From Streptomyces cacaoi (lineage in GTDB: Bacteria > Actinomycetota > Actinomycetes > Streptomycetales > Streptomycetaceae), in NCBI RefSeq assembly GCF_006539165.1, contig NZ_BJMM01000029.1:31911-95910 (forward strand): a DNA stretch of 64,000 nucleotides. Direction: 5' to 3'. The translations under genes were made by a program, and so were the position numbers. Position 1 is the first letter of the stretch. The number at the start of each line of letters is the position of its first letter. Positions 26,732 through 34,543 of this stretch are shown piece after piece. The notes beneath the pieces were generated by a model, which saw only the letters and a list, made by a program, of their open reading frames with translations, was not told the origin of the DNA and ran no database searches.

Positions 26732-27511
26732 ATGACAGCGCACGACGGCCAGGCCGCATCCCCGCAGTTGCCGCCCTCCCGCACCGAGCCGGACGGTTCG
26801 GCGGTCGTGCGGCTGCTCAGCTACAACGTCCGCTCGCTGCGCGACGACCGGGAGGCGCTCGTCCGGGTCATCCGGGCGTGCGCCCCCGATGTCGTCTGTG
26901 TGCAGGAGGCCCCGCGCTTCTTCCGCTGGCGCAAGTACGCCGCGTGGCTGGCGCGCAGGACGGAGCTGACCCCTGTCACCGGCGGCGCCACCGCCGCCGG
27001 CCCGATGGTCCTCGCCTCGCTGCGCGCCCATGTGGAGCACACCGAGGACGTGCTGCTGCCCCGTACGCCGGGGCTGCACCGGCGCGGGTTCGCCACGGCC
27101 GTGCTGCGGTTCGGCCCGGCGGCCCGGCTCGGGGTGATCAGCTTTCATCTGAGCCTTCAGGCGCAGGAGCGGTACGCACAGGGCCGGGCGCTGCGTCAAC
27201 GGCTCGCGGGGATGGGCGAGTTCGCCGTCGCGGCGGGCGATGTGAACGAGCAGCCGACGGGCCGTACGTTCCGGATGCTGCGGGACGAGTTCCACGACGT
27301 GTGGGAGAAGGCGCCGTGGGGCGCCGAGCTCACCTCCACAGCGGCGGCGCCGCACCAGCGCATCGACGCCGTCTTCAGCACCGCCGGGCCCGAACTGCTC
27401 GCCGGTGGTGTACCGGTCGGGCTGCCCGGGGTCACCGAGCGGGATCTGCGCGCCGCCAGCGATCACCGTCCGGTGCTGACGGTGCTGCGGGTGCCGGCCC
27501 GGCGGGGCTGA
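26732..27511 (+). CDS. Endonuclease/exonuclease/phosphatase (EEP) family hydrolase
   Basis: This 259-residue protein has the DNase I-like fold: LLSYNVRSLRDD, CVQEAPRFF with the metal-binding Glu, ISFHLSLQAQERYAQ, AAGDVNEQPTG (the usual GDxN) and the C-terminal AASDHRPVL with catalytic Asp-His. All active-site positions are intact. It begins 17 bases after the glkA stop, so the two form an operon. The substrate may be a nucleic acid, phosphoinositide or phospholipid. Confidence 0.88.
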   Translation: MTAHDGQAASPQLPPSRTEPDGSAVVRLLSYNVRSLRDDREALVRVIRACAPDVVCVQEAPRFFRWRKYAAWLARRTELTPVTGGATAAGPMVLASLRAHVEHTEDVLLPRTPGLHRRGFATAVLRFGPAARLGVISFHLSLQAQERYAQGRALRQRLAGMGEFAVAAGDVNEQPTGRTFRMLRDEFHDVWEKAPWGAELTSTAAAPHQRIDAVFSTAGPELLAGGVPVGLPGVTERDLRAASDHRPVLTVLRVPARRG

Positions 27512-27519
27512 GCAGCGCC

Positions 27520-27535
27520 CCGGGACGCGTCCCGG
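27520..27535. terminator. Palindrome between convergent EEP and SDR genes
   Basis: CCGGGACG at 27520-27527 and CGTCCCGG at 27528-27535 form a perfect 16-bp palindrome in the 41-base gap between two stop codons, suitable as a short bidirectional terminator. Confidence 0.5.
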
Positions 27536-27552
27536 CACGGGCGGGCGGGGCG

Positions 27553-28314
27553 TCAGCCCTGGCGGCCGGGGAGCATGGCCAGGGCCCGGGAGCGCTGGGC
27601 GACGAGGTCGTCGTAGGTGCCGTCGCGCTCGGCCCAGCGGTGCATACGGACGCCCTGCACGAGGATCTCGCGCGGGGTGGGCTCCTGGGAGAGCAGATCC
27701 ATGACCTCGGCGGCGAAGTCGTCGAGCGGCAGCGCGTGCGGGTTCACCTTCTCCTGTCCCGCCGTGGCGACGGCCGGGGGGACCAGCTCGACGACGCCGA
27801 CCCCGGTGCCGTCGAGCTGCGCGCGCAGCGCCTCGGAGTAGGCGTGCACGGCGGCCTTCGAGGCGGCGTAGCTGGGCATGGGCGGGAACGGCAGGAAGCC
27901 GATGCCGGAGGAGACGGTGAGGAAGGTGCCGGCGCCCCGCCCGATCAGGTGCGGGGTGAAGGCGTCGAGCACACGGACGGTGCCGAGCAGATTGGTGTCG
28001 ATCGTCGTCTCGGCCGCCGTGTAGTGCGCGGGGTCGCGCAGGTCCTCCAGCAGCATGACGCCCGACATGGTCACGACGGTGTCCAGCCCGGGGTACCGGT
28101 CGAGCACGGCCGCACGGAAGGACGCGACGGAGGCACTGTCCGTGACGTCGACGCCGAACGTGCCGAAGCCTTCCCCGGCCAGTTCCGCGAGCGCTTCCGG
28201 ATTGCGACCGCCGACGGCCACGGTGCTGCCCGCCGCGGCGAACCGGCGGGCCAGCTCCCGTCCGATACCCGAGGTGCCGCCGACGACGAGAACGGTGCGA
28301 GTGGAGAGATCCAC
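27553..28314 (-). CDS. Short-chain dehydrogenase/reductase (DltE-like)
   Basis: This 253-residue Rossmann enzyme has the dinucleotide motif VLVVGGTSGIGRELA, catalytic Ser in FLTVSSGIGF and the YxxxK pair in PSYAASKAAVHAYSEALRAQL. NADP use is suggested by Arg after the second strand (GGRN). The GTG at 28314 has AAGGGA just upstream, and the longer frame is non-coding shadow. It is divergent from an MmyB-like regulator, which probably controls it, the common arrangement for this regulator family. Confidence 0.9.
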   Translation of the reverse strand: MDLSTRTVLVVGGTSGIGRELARRFAAAGSTVAVGGRNPEALAELAGEGFGTFGVDVTDSASVASFRAAVLDRYPGLDTVVTMSGVMLLEDLRDPAHYTAAETTIDTNLLGTVRVLDAFTPHLIGRGAGTFLTVSSGIGFLPFPPMPSYAASKAAVHAYSEALRAQLDGTGVGVVELVPPAVATAGQEKVNPHALPLDDFAAEVMDLLSQEPTPREILVQGVRMHRWAERDGTYDDLVAQRSRALAMLPGRQG

Positions 28315-28497
28315 GATTTTCCCTTCGGTGCAGGCGCCGACCGTGTTCGGGCCGGCGCGGACGGTGCTGTGCTCCGCCTCCGCGAGACGGAGCCGTTCGC
28401 AGTCTCGACGGCCTGCGCCGGGTGCGGCAGGGCCCCCGCTCTCCCTGGTCCTGACAGGGCCCCCGCTGGAACACGGGCGCCGCATTACCGTGGCGGT

Positions 28498-29370
28498 ATG
28501 AAGGACGCGGAATCCGGCAACCGGCTCGGCAGCTACCTCCGTGCCCGGCGCGAGCTGGTCTCCCCGGCACAGGCCGGGCTCCCGCCCGGCGGCAACCGCC
28601 GCGTGCCCGGCCTGCGCCGCGAGGAGGTCGCCCTGCTCGCGGGGATCAGCCCCGACTACTACCTGCGCCTGGAACGGGGACGGGACAAGAACCCCTCACC
28701 GCAGGTCCTCGCCTCGCTCGCGCGCGTCCTGCAACTCGACGAGACCGAGCGGGCCTATCTGCTCGGCCTCGCGGCGGCCCGCCCCAGGGCGCCGCGCCGC
28801 AAGCGGCCCGAGCACGTACCGGCGCGCGTGCACGAACTGCTCGCCCATCTTCAGATCCCCGCGTTCGTCGAAGGCCGCGCGTTCGACGTCCTCGCCTCCA
28901 ACTCCATGGCCGTCGCACTCTCGCCCCGGCTGCGGCCCGGCCACAACCGGCTGCGCTCCCTCCTCCTCGATCCCGAGGAGCGCGCCTTCCAGCAGGACTG
29001 GACGCAGGCCACCGCCGATTTCGTCGCCGCCCTGCGCACCACCATCGGCGACGACACCGACGATCCCCGGTTCGTCGAGCTGGTCGGCGAACTCGCCCTG
29101 TCCAGCAGCCGGTTCCGCACCCTGTGGGCCCGCCACGACGTCCGTGGCCTCGACGGGGGCACCACCACGGTCCATCACCCCGCCGTCGGTGAACTCCGCC
29201 TCCACCGCGACAAACTCCCCGTCGACGACGTGATCCTCGTCCTCTACTACCCCGACAAGGACAGCGACAGCGACGAGAAACTGCGCCTGCTCGCCGCGCT
29301 CGCCCACACCGGGCCCACCGGTACGGCGCACGACGAACCGACGGACAGCCCCCGCCCGGGGACCACCTGA
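28498..29370 (+). CDS. XRE-type regulator with MmyB-like ligand domain
   Basis: This 290-residue protein has an N-terminal helix-turn-helix (LRREEVALLAGISPDYYLRLERGRDKNPSPQVLASLARVLQL) and a C-terminal PAS-like MmyB domain (HELLAHLQIPAFVEGRAFDVLASNSMAVALSP, HHPAVGELRLHRDKLPVDD), which in family members binds fatty acids and controls a neighbouring reductase. TACCGT at 28486-28491 lies 6 bases before the ATG, so the mRNA is probably leaderless. It is divergent from the SDR, its probable target. Confidence 0.9.
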   Translation: MKDAESGNRLGSYLRARRELVSPAQAGLPPGGNRRVPGLRREEVALLAGISPDYYLRLERGRDKNPSPQVLASLARVLQLDETERAYLLGLAAARPRAPRRKRPEHVPARVHELLAHLQIPAFVEGRAFDVLASNSMAVALSPRLRPGHNRLRSLLLDPEERAFQQDWTQATADFVAALRTTIGDDTDDPRFVELVGELALSSSRFRTLWARHDVRGLDGGTTTVHHPAVGELRLHRDKLPVDDVILVLYYPDKDSDSDEKLRLLAALAHTGPTGTAHDEPTDSPRPGTT

Positions 29371-29386
29371 GGGAGATCCGCCGTGC

Positions 29387-30049
29387 TCAGACGACGGCGC
29401 CGCGCCCCGGATCGTCGTCGTCGTCCTCGCTGCCGTCCCGCATCCGCGTGATCAGCGTCGCGAAGCCGCCCAGGAAGCCGCCGACGCCCAGGGTGACGAT
29501 CCACCAGGTCAGTTCGGCCTGTACGAGGATGGCGCCGATCAGCAGCAGCGGGCCGCCGAGCACCGCGAGCCAGGCGAACTTCGTCGTCACATCCGTCTCG
29601 GGAAGCGGCGGCGGCTCGGGCGGCTCGAAGTGGCCCTCGTCCTCCTCCGAGTCCGGCGGCTCCCAGTCGCGGGGGCCGGTGCCGGCCGCGTAGACGGTGA
29701 GGCTGCGGATGCCGGCCGGACCCGGCACGGTGCCGACGCCGCCCCGGCCGTTCCCGCGGTCTTCCCCGCCCTCGGTGTCCTCGCCGTCCTCGGCGTCCCC
29801 GGCGTGCTCGGCGGTGGTGCCGTCTCCGCCGGTCCTGCCGTCCCCGCCGCCGTCCCGCGCGGGGGAACCGCCGTCCGCCGCCGCGTCCTTCGGCAGCTCG
29901 TCCGGGGGCTCCTCGCCGTACGCGGCGACGATCTCCGCCCAGGCCGCCTCCTCGTCGGCGGGCAGCGACGGTTCGCGCCGGGCCGGCTTCTCGCCCTCGC
30001 CGCCGCGATCCTCGGGCTCCCGCCCCGCGTCCGGGTCACGCTCGGTCAC
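29387..30049 (-). CDS. Membrane protein with acidic N-terminal region
   Basis: This 220-residue protein has a short conserved motif (EEAAWAEIVAAYGEEPPDE) near residue 35, a long Gly/Asp/Glu-rich disordered part, then a C-terminal membrane domain with two TM segments (FAWLAVLGGPLLLIGAILV and WWIVTLGVGGFLGGFATLI) and an acidic tail. I do not recognise a named function. Its GTG start lies inside the 3' end of the alpha/beta hydrolase gene (14-base overlap), so the two are cotranscribed and coupled. Confidence 0.75.
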   Translation of the reverse strand: MTERDPDAGREPEDRGGEGEKPARREPSLPADEEAAWAEIVAAYGEEPPDELPKDAAADGGSPARDGGGDGRTGGDGTTAEHAGDAEDGEDTEGGEDRGNGRGGVGTVPGPAGIRSLTVYAAGTGPRDWEPPDSEEDEGHFEPPEPPPLPETDVTTKFAWLAVLGGPLLLIGAILVQAELTWWIVTLGVGGFLGGFATLITRMRDGSEDDDDDPGRGAVV

Positions 30050-30839
30050 TGGTCATCCTCTGTTCCTCGCCCGCTGCGCCGTCCCGGCCCAGGCCGCCGA
30101 GCCGCTCGATGAAACCGAGGCTGTCGGCGAAGATCCGTTCCGCGTCGTGGTCGAGCGTCGCGACGTGGTAGCTCCGCTCCAGGATGCTCTCCGTGACATC
30201 GGTGGAGGAGACGCGGCCGAGCACCGACGCGGCGGCCGAGGCGGGGACCACATGGTCGGTGCGGCTGCGCAGGAGCAGCAGCGGCTGGGTGACCTTCGGC
30301 AGATCGGCCCGCAGGACGCGGTAGAAGTCGCGCAGCGCGTAGGCGGCCCGGGTCGGTACCCGGCCGTAGCCCAGCTCCCGGCCGCCGCCCTTGGCGATGT
30401 CGTCGGTGATGCCCCGCACCGAGCGGGTCAGGAACCGGGCGAAGGGCACCGCGTACCCCGTCAGCCGGGGGAAGGCCGTCGCCGGGTTGACCACGACGAC
30501 GCCGCGTACCGCGTCCCCGTGGTGCGCGGCCAGCCGCAGCGCGAGCCCGCCGCCCATCGAGAGGCCGAAGACGAAGACCCGCTCGCACCGTTCGGTCAGC
30601 AGCCGCAGCTCGCGGTCGACGGTGGCGTACCAGTCCTCCCAGCTGGTCAGCGCCATGTCCTCCCAGCGGCTGCCGTGCCCCGGCAGCAGCGGCAGCGCGA
30701 CGGTCAGCCCGTGCCCCGCCAGATACTCGGCCCACGGGCGCAGCGACTGCGGTGAGCCCGTGAAGCCGTGGCAGAGCAGCACTCCGGTCGAGGAGCCGTC
30801 GTGGTGGTACGGCTCGGCTCCGGCGAGTAGGGGCGGCAC
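30036..30839 (-). CDS. Alpha/beta hydrolase (carboxylesterase / monoacylglycerol lipase type)
   Basis: This 267-residue hydrolase has the oxyanion segment GVLLCHGFTGSPQSLRPWA, the nucleophile elbow FGLSMGGGLALRLA, the acid in SRTDHVVPASAA and the His in SYHVATLDHDAERI. This set resembles bacterial Est30/monoacylglycerol lipases. The GTG at 30839 is chosen because GGAGG lies 6 bases upstream and the protein then starts just before the first strand; the frame extends to 31031 without such a site. It heads a two-gene operon with the membrane protein that follows. Confidence 0.9.
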   Translation of the reverse strand: MPPLLAGAEPYHHDGSSTGVLLCHGFTGSPQSLRPWAEYLAGHGLTVALPLLPGHGSRWEDMALTSWEDWYATVDRELRLLTERCERVFVFGLSMGGGLALRLAAHHGDAVRGVVVVNPATAFPRLTGYAVPFARFLTRSVRGITDDIAKGGGRELGYGRVPTRAAYALRDFYRVLRADLPKVTQPLLLLRSRTDHVVPASAAASVLGRVSSTDVTESILERSYHVATLDHDAERIFADSLGFIERLGGLGRDGAAGEEQRMTSDRA

Positions 30840-31119
30840 GGTGGGCCTCCTGGGGCTCGGCGGGCGGACGGCGCCCGGTCCTCGCATACGGGCCGTCGGA
30901 CCCGTGGGAACCGGCGCCGGCCGGGTCGGCATGTTGGTGCATGTCGGCGGGCCGTCGGTCGTCGCGGACCGCGGCGGAAGCCCTGCCAACCCTACGCGGG
31001 CGCACGGGCAGCCCGATAGCTCCGCCGTCACGTACGGGCCGGCACCGGTTCCGGGATCCTCCGGGGAGTGCCCGGGCCGGCATCGGGATAGGGTCAGGCG
31101 TCAGACGGAGGTGGTCCAG

Positions 31120-31983
31120 GTGTTCTACGGCGCGATGAAGATGTCGGTCGGCAACGCGCTGAAGCTGACGTTCCGGCCCTGGGTGGAGGGGCTGGAGCAC
31201 GTGCCCGCCGAGGGGCCGGCGATCCTGGCGAGCAATCATCTGTCGTTCTCGGACTCCTTCTTCCTGCCGGCGGTCCTGGACCGCAAGGTCACCTTCATCG
31301 CGAAGGCCGAGTACTTCACCACCCCGGGGGTCAAGGGGAAGCTGACGGCCGCGTTCTTCAAGGGCGTCGGCCAGCTGCCGGTGGACCGCTCCGGCGCGCG
31401 GGGCGCGGGCGAGGCCGCGATCAAGCAGGGGCTCCAGGTGCTGGAGCGGGGGGAGTTGTTCGGCATCTACCCGGAGGGCACCCGCTCGCCCGACGGCCGC
31501 CTCTACCGCGGCAAGCCGGGCGGCCTGGCCCGGGTGGCGCTGCGCTCCGGCGCACCGGTCATCCCGGTCGCCATGATCGACACCGAGAAGATCCAGCCGC
31601 CGGGCAAGGCCGTACCGAAGCTGATGCGCCCGGGCATCCGGATCGGCGCCCCGCTGGACTTCAGCCGCTACCAGGGCATGGACAACGACAGGTTCATCCA
31701 GCGCGCGGTGACCGACGAGGTCATGTACGCCATCCTCAAGCTGTCCGGCCAGGAGTACGTGGACATCTACGCCACGGCGGCCAAGCGTGCGATCGCCGAG
31801 GCGGAGAAGGCGCAGAAGGCCGAGCGGGCCGAGGCGGAGAAGGCGGAGAAGGGCGGAAAGGCCGAGAAGGCCGAGAAGGTGGGGAAGGGCGAGGAGGCCG
31901 GGGAGGCCGGAGCCGGGGAGGAGTCCGCCCGGCCGCTGCACGGGCGGGAGCGCGAGGACGGCGGCTCGGGGAGGGCCGCCTAG
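31120..31983 (+). CDS. PlsC-like 1-acylglycerol-3-phosphate acyltransferase
   Basis: This 287-residue protein has the four acyltransferase blocks: SNHLSFSDSFFLP (HxxxxD), GVGQLPVDRSG, FGIYPEGTRSPDGRLYRGKPG and VIPVAMIDT. It would make phosphatidic acid or a related lipid at the membrane. GGAGG lies 8 bases before the GTG at 31120, and TAGGGT at 31089-31094 is a candidate -10. The C-terminal 60 residues are a Lys/Glu/Ala ladder (AEKAEKAEKVGKGE), highly charged and probably disordered. Confidence 0.9.
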   Translation: MFYGAMKMSVGNALKLTFRPWVEGLEHVPAEGPAILASNHLSFSDSFFLPAVLDRKVTFIAKAEYFTTPGVKGKLTAAFFKGVGQLPVDRSGARGAGEAAIKQGLQVLERGELFGIYPEGTRSPDGRLYRGKPGGLARVALRSGAPVIPVAMIDTEKIQPPGKAVPKLMRPGIRIGAPLDFSRYQGMDNDRFIQRAVTDEVMYAILKLSGQEYVDIYATAAKRAIAEAEKAQKAERAEAEKAEKGGKAEKAEKVGKGEEAGEAGAGEESARPLHGREREDGGSGRAA

Positions 31984-32030
31984 CCGGCTCGGCACCCGCG
32001 TCGTCCATGTCGTGCAGAGTGAACCCGACC

Positions 32031-32137
32031 GCCCCCGGCGGTCGGAGGAGACAGCCCGCCCCCGGCGGTCGGGAGGAGACAGCCGCCCCGGGTGGTCGGG
32101 AGGGAGCAGCCGCCCGGGCGGTCGCCAGGAGGCGGCC
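32031..32137 (+). repeat. Four degenerate 27-bp tandem repeats before macS
   Basis: Copies at about 32031-32056, 32057-32084, 32085-32111 and 32112-32137 share a core of GCCCCCGGCGGTCGG followed by AGGAGACAGCC. The block lies between the acyltransferase stop and the macS start, so it would be in the macS leader or promoter. It keeps the macS frame open upstream but has no start or ribosome site of its own. Confidence 0.7.
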
Positions 32138-32179
32138 GTTGCGGCGGCCGGGGAGAGCGCGGCTGACCAGGGGGGAGCC

Positions 32180-33541
32180 ATGGCCGTGAAGAAGATGTCC
32201 GTCGAGCAGCCGTTGTGGCACGCGCTGACCGGCTACCGGGTGCTGACCGTGCTGTACGCCGTCGCCGTCTTCGTGTGGCAGCACGCCGACTACAGCGCCC
32301 CGGCCGTCGCCGGCGGCTTCCTGGCGCTGCTCGTCGTGTGGACGTTCGCGACGCTGCGCAAGGTCGCCTCGGCGGCCCGCTGCACGCTGCCGTTCCTGGG
32401 CGCCGACGTCGCCTTCGCCGTCGTCGGGATCCTGCTCTCCCCGCTGGTGGACGTGCACAACCAGGTCGGCCCGACGCTGCCGTCGATCTGGGTGGCGGGC
32501 CCGGTGCTGGCGTTCGCGCTGAAGGGCGGCTGGCGCTGGGCGGCGGGCGCGTCGGTGCTCGTCGGGATCGCCAACGTCATCGAGGCCGGGGAGATCACCC
32601 GGCCGACGCTGCACAATGTGCTGCTCGTCTGCGTCGCCAGCGTGGCCATCGGCTACGTCGTCGAGGTCGCCCGGGCCAGTGAGCGGACCCTGGCGCGTGC
32701 CCTCCAGATCGAGGCGGCCACCCGGGAGCGGGAGCGGCTGGCGCGGGACATCCACGACAACGTTCTCCAGGTGCTGGCCATGGTGCAGCGCAAGGGCACC
32801 CAGGCCGGCGGCGAGGCGGCGGAGCTGGGGCGGATGGCGGGCGAGCAGGAGATCGCCCTGCGCTCGCTGATCTCCACCAACCGGCCACCGCGGCAGCGGC
32901 AGGGCGGGCCGGGGGACGGCGCTGCCGCCTCCGCCCCGGTGGCGCACGCCGGGGCCGGGGCGCCGGACGCGGCCGACGGGCCCGACGGGCTCGACGCGTT
33001 CGGCGGCGCTGAGGGGCCCGGCGGACTCGGCGGCGCCGGCGGGCCCGGCCGGATCGACGGGCTCCACGGCCTCGACGGCCTCGACGGCTTCGACGCGGCC
33101 GACGGGTTCGGGGCGGCCGAGGGTGCCGACGAGACCGAATCGGCCGATCTGCGGGCGCTGTTGGCCCCGTACGCCGGCGCCCGGGTCTCCTTCGCCGAGC
33201 CGGGCGCCCCGGTGCGGCTGCCCGCGCGGGTGGCGCGGGAGGTGGCGGCGGCCGTCGGCGCCGCCCTGGACAACGTACGGCTGCATGCGAGCCCGCAGCC
33301 GGGGCAGGAGGCACAGGCATGGATCCTGCTGGAGGACGAGCCGGACGCGGTGCTCGTCACCGTGCGGGACGACGGGCCGGGGATTCCGGAGGGGCGGCTC
33401 GCCGACGCGGAGGCCGAGGGGCGGCTCGGGGTCGCGCTGTCGATCCGGGGCCGGCTGCGGGATCTGGGCGGCACGGCGGATCTGGTGTCCGTACCGGGAC
33501 AGGGCACAGAAGTGGAATTGAGGGTGCCGAAGCATGAGTGA
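32180..33541 (+). CDS. macS: MacS-type sensor histidine kinase
   Basis: This 453-residue kinase has an N-terminal membrane region of about five TM segments (residues 15-155), a dimerisation/His motif of the HisKA_3 type (RERERLARDIHDNVLQVLAMVQRKG) and a C-terminal HATPase (VGAALDNVRLHAS N-box, VTVRDDGPGIPEGRL G1, GRLGVALSIRGR G2). Between dimerisation and ATPase domains lies a low-complexity linker (about 240-315) with GPDGLDAF and DGLHGLDGLDGF repeats. GGGGGAG precedes the ATG. The stop overlaps the macR start by 8 bases. In S. coelicolor MacRS controls envelope and morphogenesis genes. Confidence 0.88.
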   Translation: MAVKKMSVEQPLWHALTGYRVLTVLYAVAVFVWQHADYSAPAVAGGFLALLVVWTFATLRKVASAARCTLPFLGADVAFAVVGILLSPLVDVHNQVGPTLPSIWVAGPVLAFALKGGWRWAAGASVLVGIANVIEAGEITRPTLHNVLLVCVASVAIGYVVEVARASERTLARALQIEAATRERERLARDIHDNVLQVLAMVQRKGTQAGGEAAELGRMAGEQEIALRSLISTNRPPRQRQGGPGDGAAASAPVAHAGAGAPDAADGPDGLDAFGGAEGPGGLGGAGGPGRIDGLHGLDGLDGFDAADGFGAAEGADETESADLRALLAPYAGARVSFAEPGAPVRLPARVAREVAAAVGAALDNVRLHASPQPGQEAQAWILLEDEPDAVLVTVRDDGPGIPEGRLADAEAEGRLGVALSIRGRLRDLGGTADLVSVPGQGTEVELRVPKHE

Positions 33542-34289
33542 GCAGGACGCAGGGGCCGGCGCGGGGGCCTTCGGGGCGGACGGTCCAGCGGAGGCGGACG
33601 GCCGCGGCCCGGGCCGCGCGGGGGAGGCGCGGGTGAGCGTGATGGTGGTCGACGACCATCCGATGTGGCGGGACGCGGTCGCCCGCGACCTGGGGGAGGC
33701 CGGGTTCGACGTCGTCGCGACCGCCGGTGACGGCGAGCAGGCCGTCCGCAGGGCGCGCGCCACCTCGCCGGATGTGCTGGTCCTGGATCTGAACCTGCCG
33801 AGCAAGCCGGGTGTCCAGGTGTGCCGGGAGCTGGTCGGGCACGGGGCGGCGCCGCGGGTGCTGGTGCTGTCCGCCAGCGGGGAGCACGCCGATGTCCTGG
33901 AGGCGGTCAAGTCCGGCGCGACGGGCTATCTGGTGAAGTCGGCGAGCACCGAGGAACTGCTGGACGCGGTGCGCCGTACGGCGCTGGGCGACCCGGTGTT
34001 CACCCCGGGCCTGGCCGGGCTGGTGCTGGGCGAGTACCGCCGGCTGGCGGCCGACCCGGCGCCGCTCGCCGAGCGGGACGCACCGGATGTGCCGAAGCTG
34101 ACCGAGCGGGAGACCGAGGTGCTGCGCCTGGTCGCCAAGGGGCTCAGCTACAAGCAGATCGCCGAACGCCTGGTGATCTCCCACCGCACGGTGCAGAACC
34201 ACGTCCAGAACACCCTGGGCAAGCTCCAGTTGCACAACCGCGTGGAGCTGGTCCGCTACGCCATCGAGCGCGGTCTCGATGAGGAGTAG
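33534..34289 (+). CDS. macR: MacR-type LuxR/NarL response regulator
   Basis: This 251-residue regulator has a 34-residue Gly/Ala-rich head, a receiver domain (VMVVDDHPMWRDAVARD, phospho-Asp in DVLVLDLNLPSKPG, Lys in GYLVKSAS) and a LuxR helix-turn-helix (LTERETEVLRLVAKGLSYKQIAERLVISHRTVQNHVQ). Overlap of its ATG with the kinase stop shows translational coupling with macS. The cognate DNA site cannot be located in this window with confidence. Confidence 0.92.
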   Translation: MSEQDAGAGAGAFGADGPAEADGRGPGRAGEARVSVMVVDDHPMWRDAVARDLGEAGFDVVATAGDGEQAVRRARATSPDVLVLDLNLPSKPGVQVCRELVGHGAAPRVLVLSASGEHADVLEAVKSGATGYLVKSASTEELLDAVRRTALGDPVFTPGLAGLVLGEYRRLAADPAPLAERDAPDVPKLTERETEVLRLVAKGLSYKQIAERLVISHRTVQNHVQNTLGKLQLHNRVELVRYAIERGLDEE

Positions 34290-34456
34290 CACCTCGTCCG
34301 GCAGCGGCACGCCCCGCACAGCTGTGCCCCCGGCGCCGTCCCCCGTGCGCGGTCCCCGGTGTCGTACGCAGGTCCTTCGTCCGGGTGAGAGCGGGGCGGG
34401 CGCCCGTGCCCAACTCCGTTGCGTGGCCCGGGAATCGGCCGGAAGCACCGTCCTTG

Positions 34457-34472
34457 TGTGATCTGGATCACC
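34457..34472 (+). promoter_or_regulatory. Crp-like palindrome upstream of the phosphofructokinase gene
   Basis: TGTGATCTGGATCACC matches TGTGA-N6-TCACA at nine of ten positions and has perfect GTGATC/GATCAC arms. It lies between a TTGTGT (34454-34459) and a TAGCGT (34475-34480), so a bound protein would cover the promoter. The start codon is 72 bases downstream of the site. Confidence 0.5.
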
Positions 34473-34543
34473 GTTAGCGTGACGGGCGCCGTGCCGGTTC
34501 TCCGGTGCGGCGCCAAGCGCGTCATGCGGAGAAGGGAGATCCC

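Noticed and set aside
26221..28497. Long plus-strand N-terminal extension of the MmyB-like regulator
   Set aside because: It overlaps the glucokinase, EEP and SDR genes in other frames; the HTH begins just after the ATG at 28498, which also has its own -10 box.
31984..32179. N-terminal extension of MacS through the tandem repeat
   Set aside because: The frame is open but has no start codon with a ribosome site, and MacS homologues begin near MAVKKMSVEQPL.
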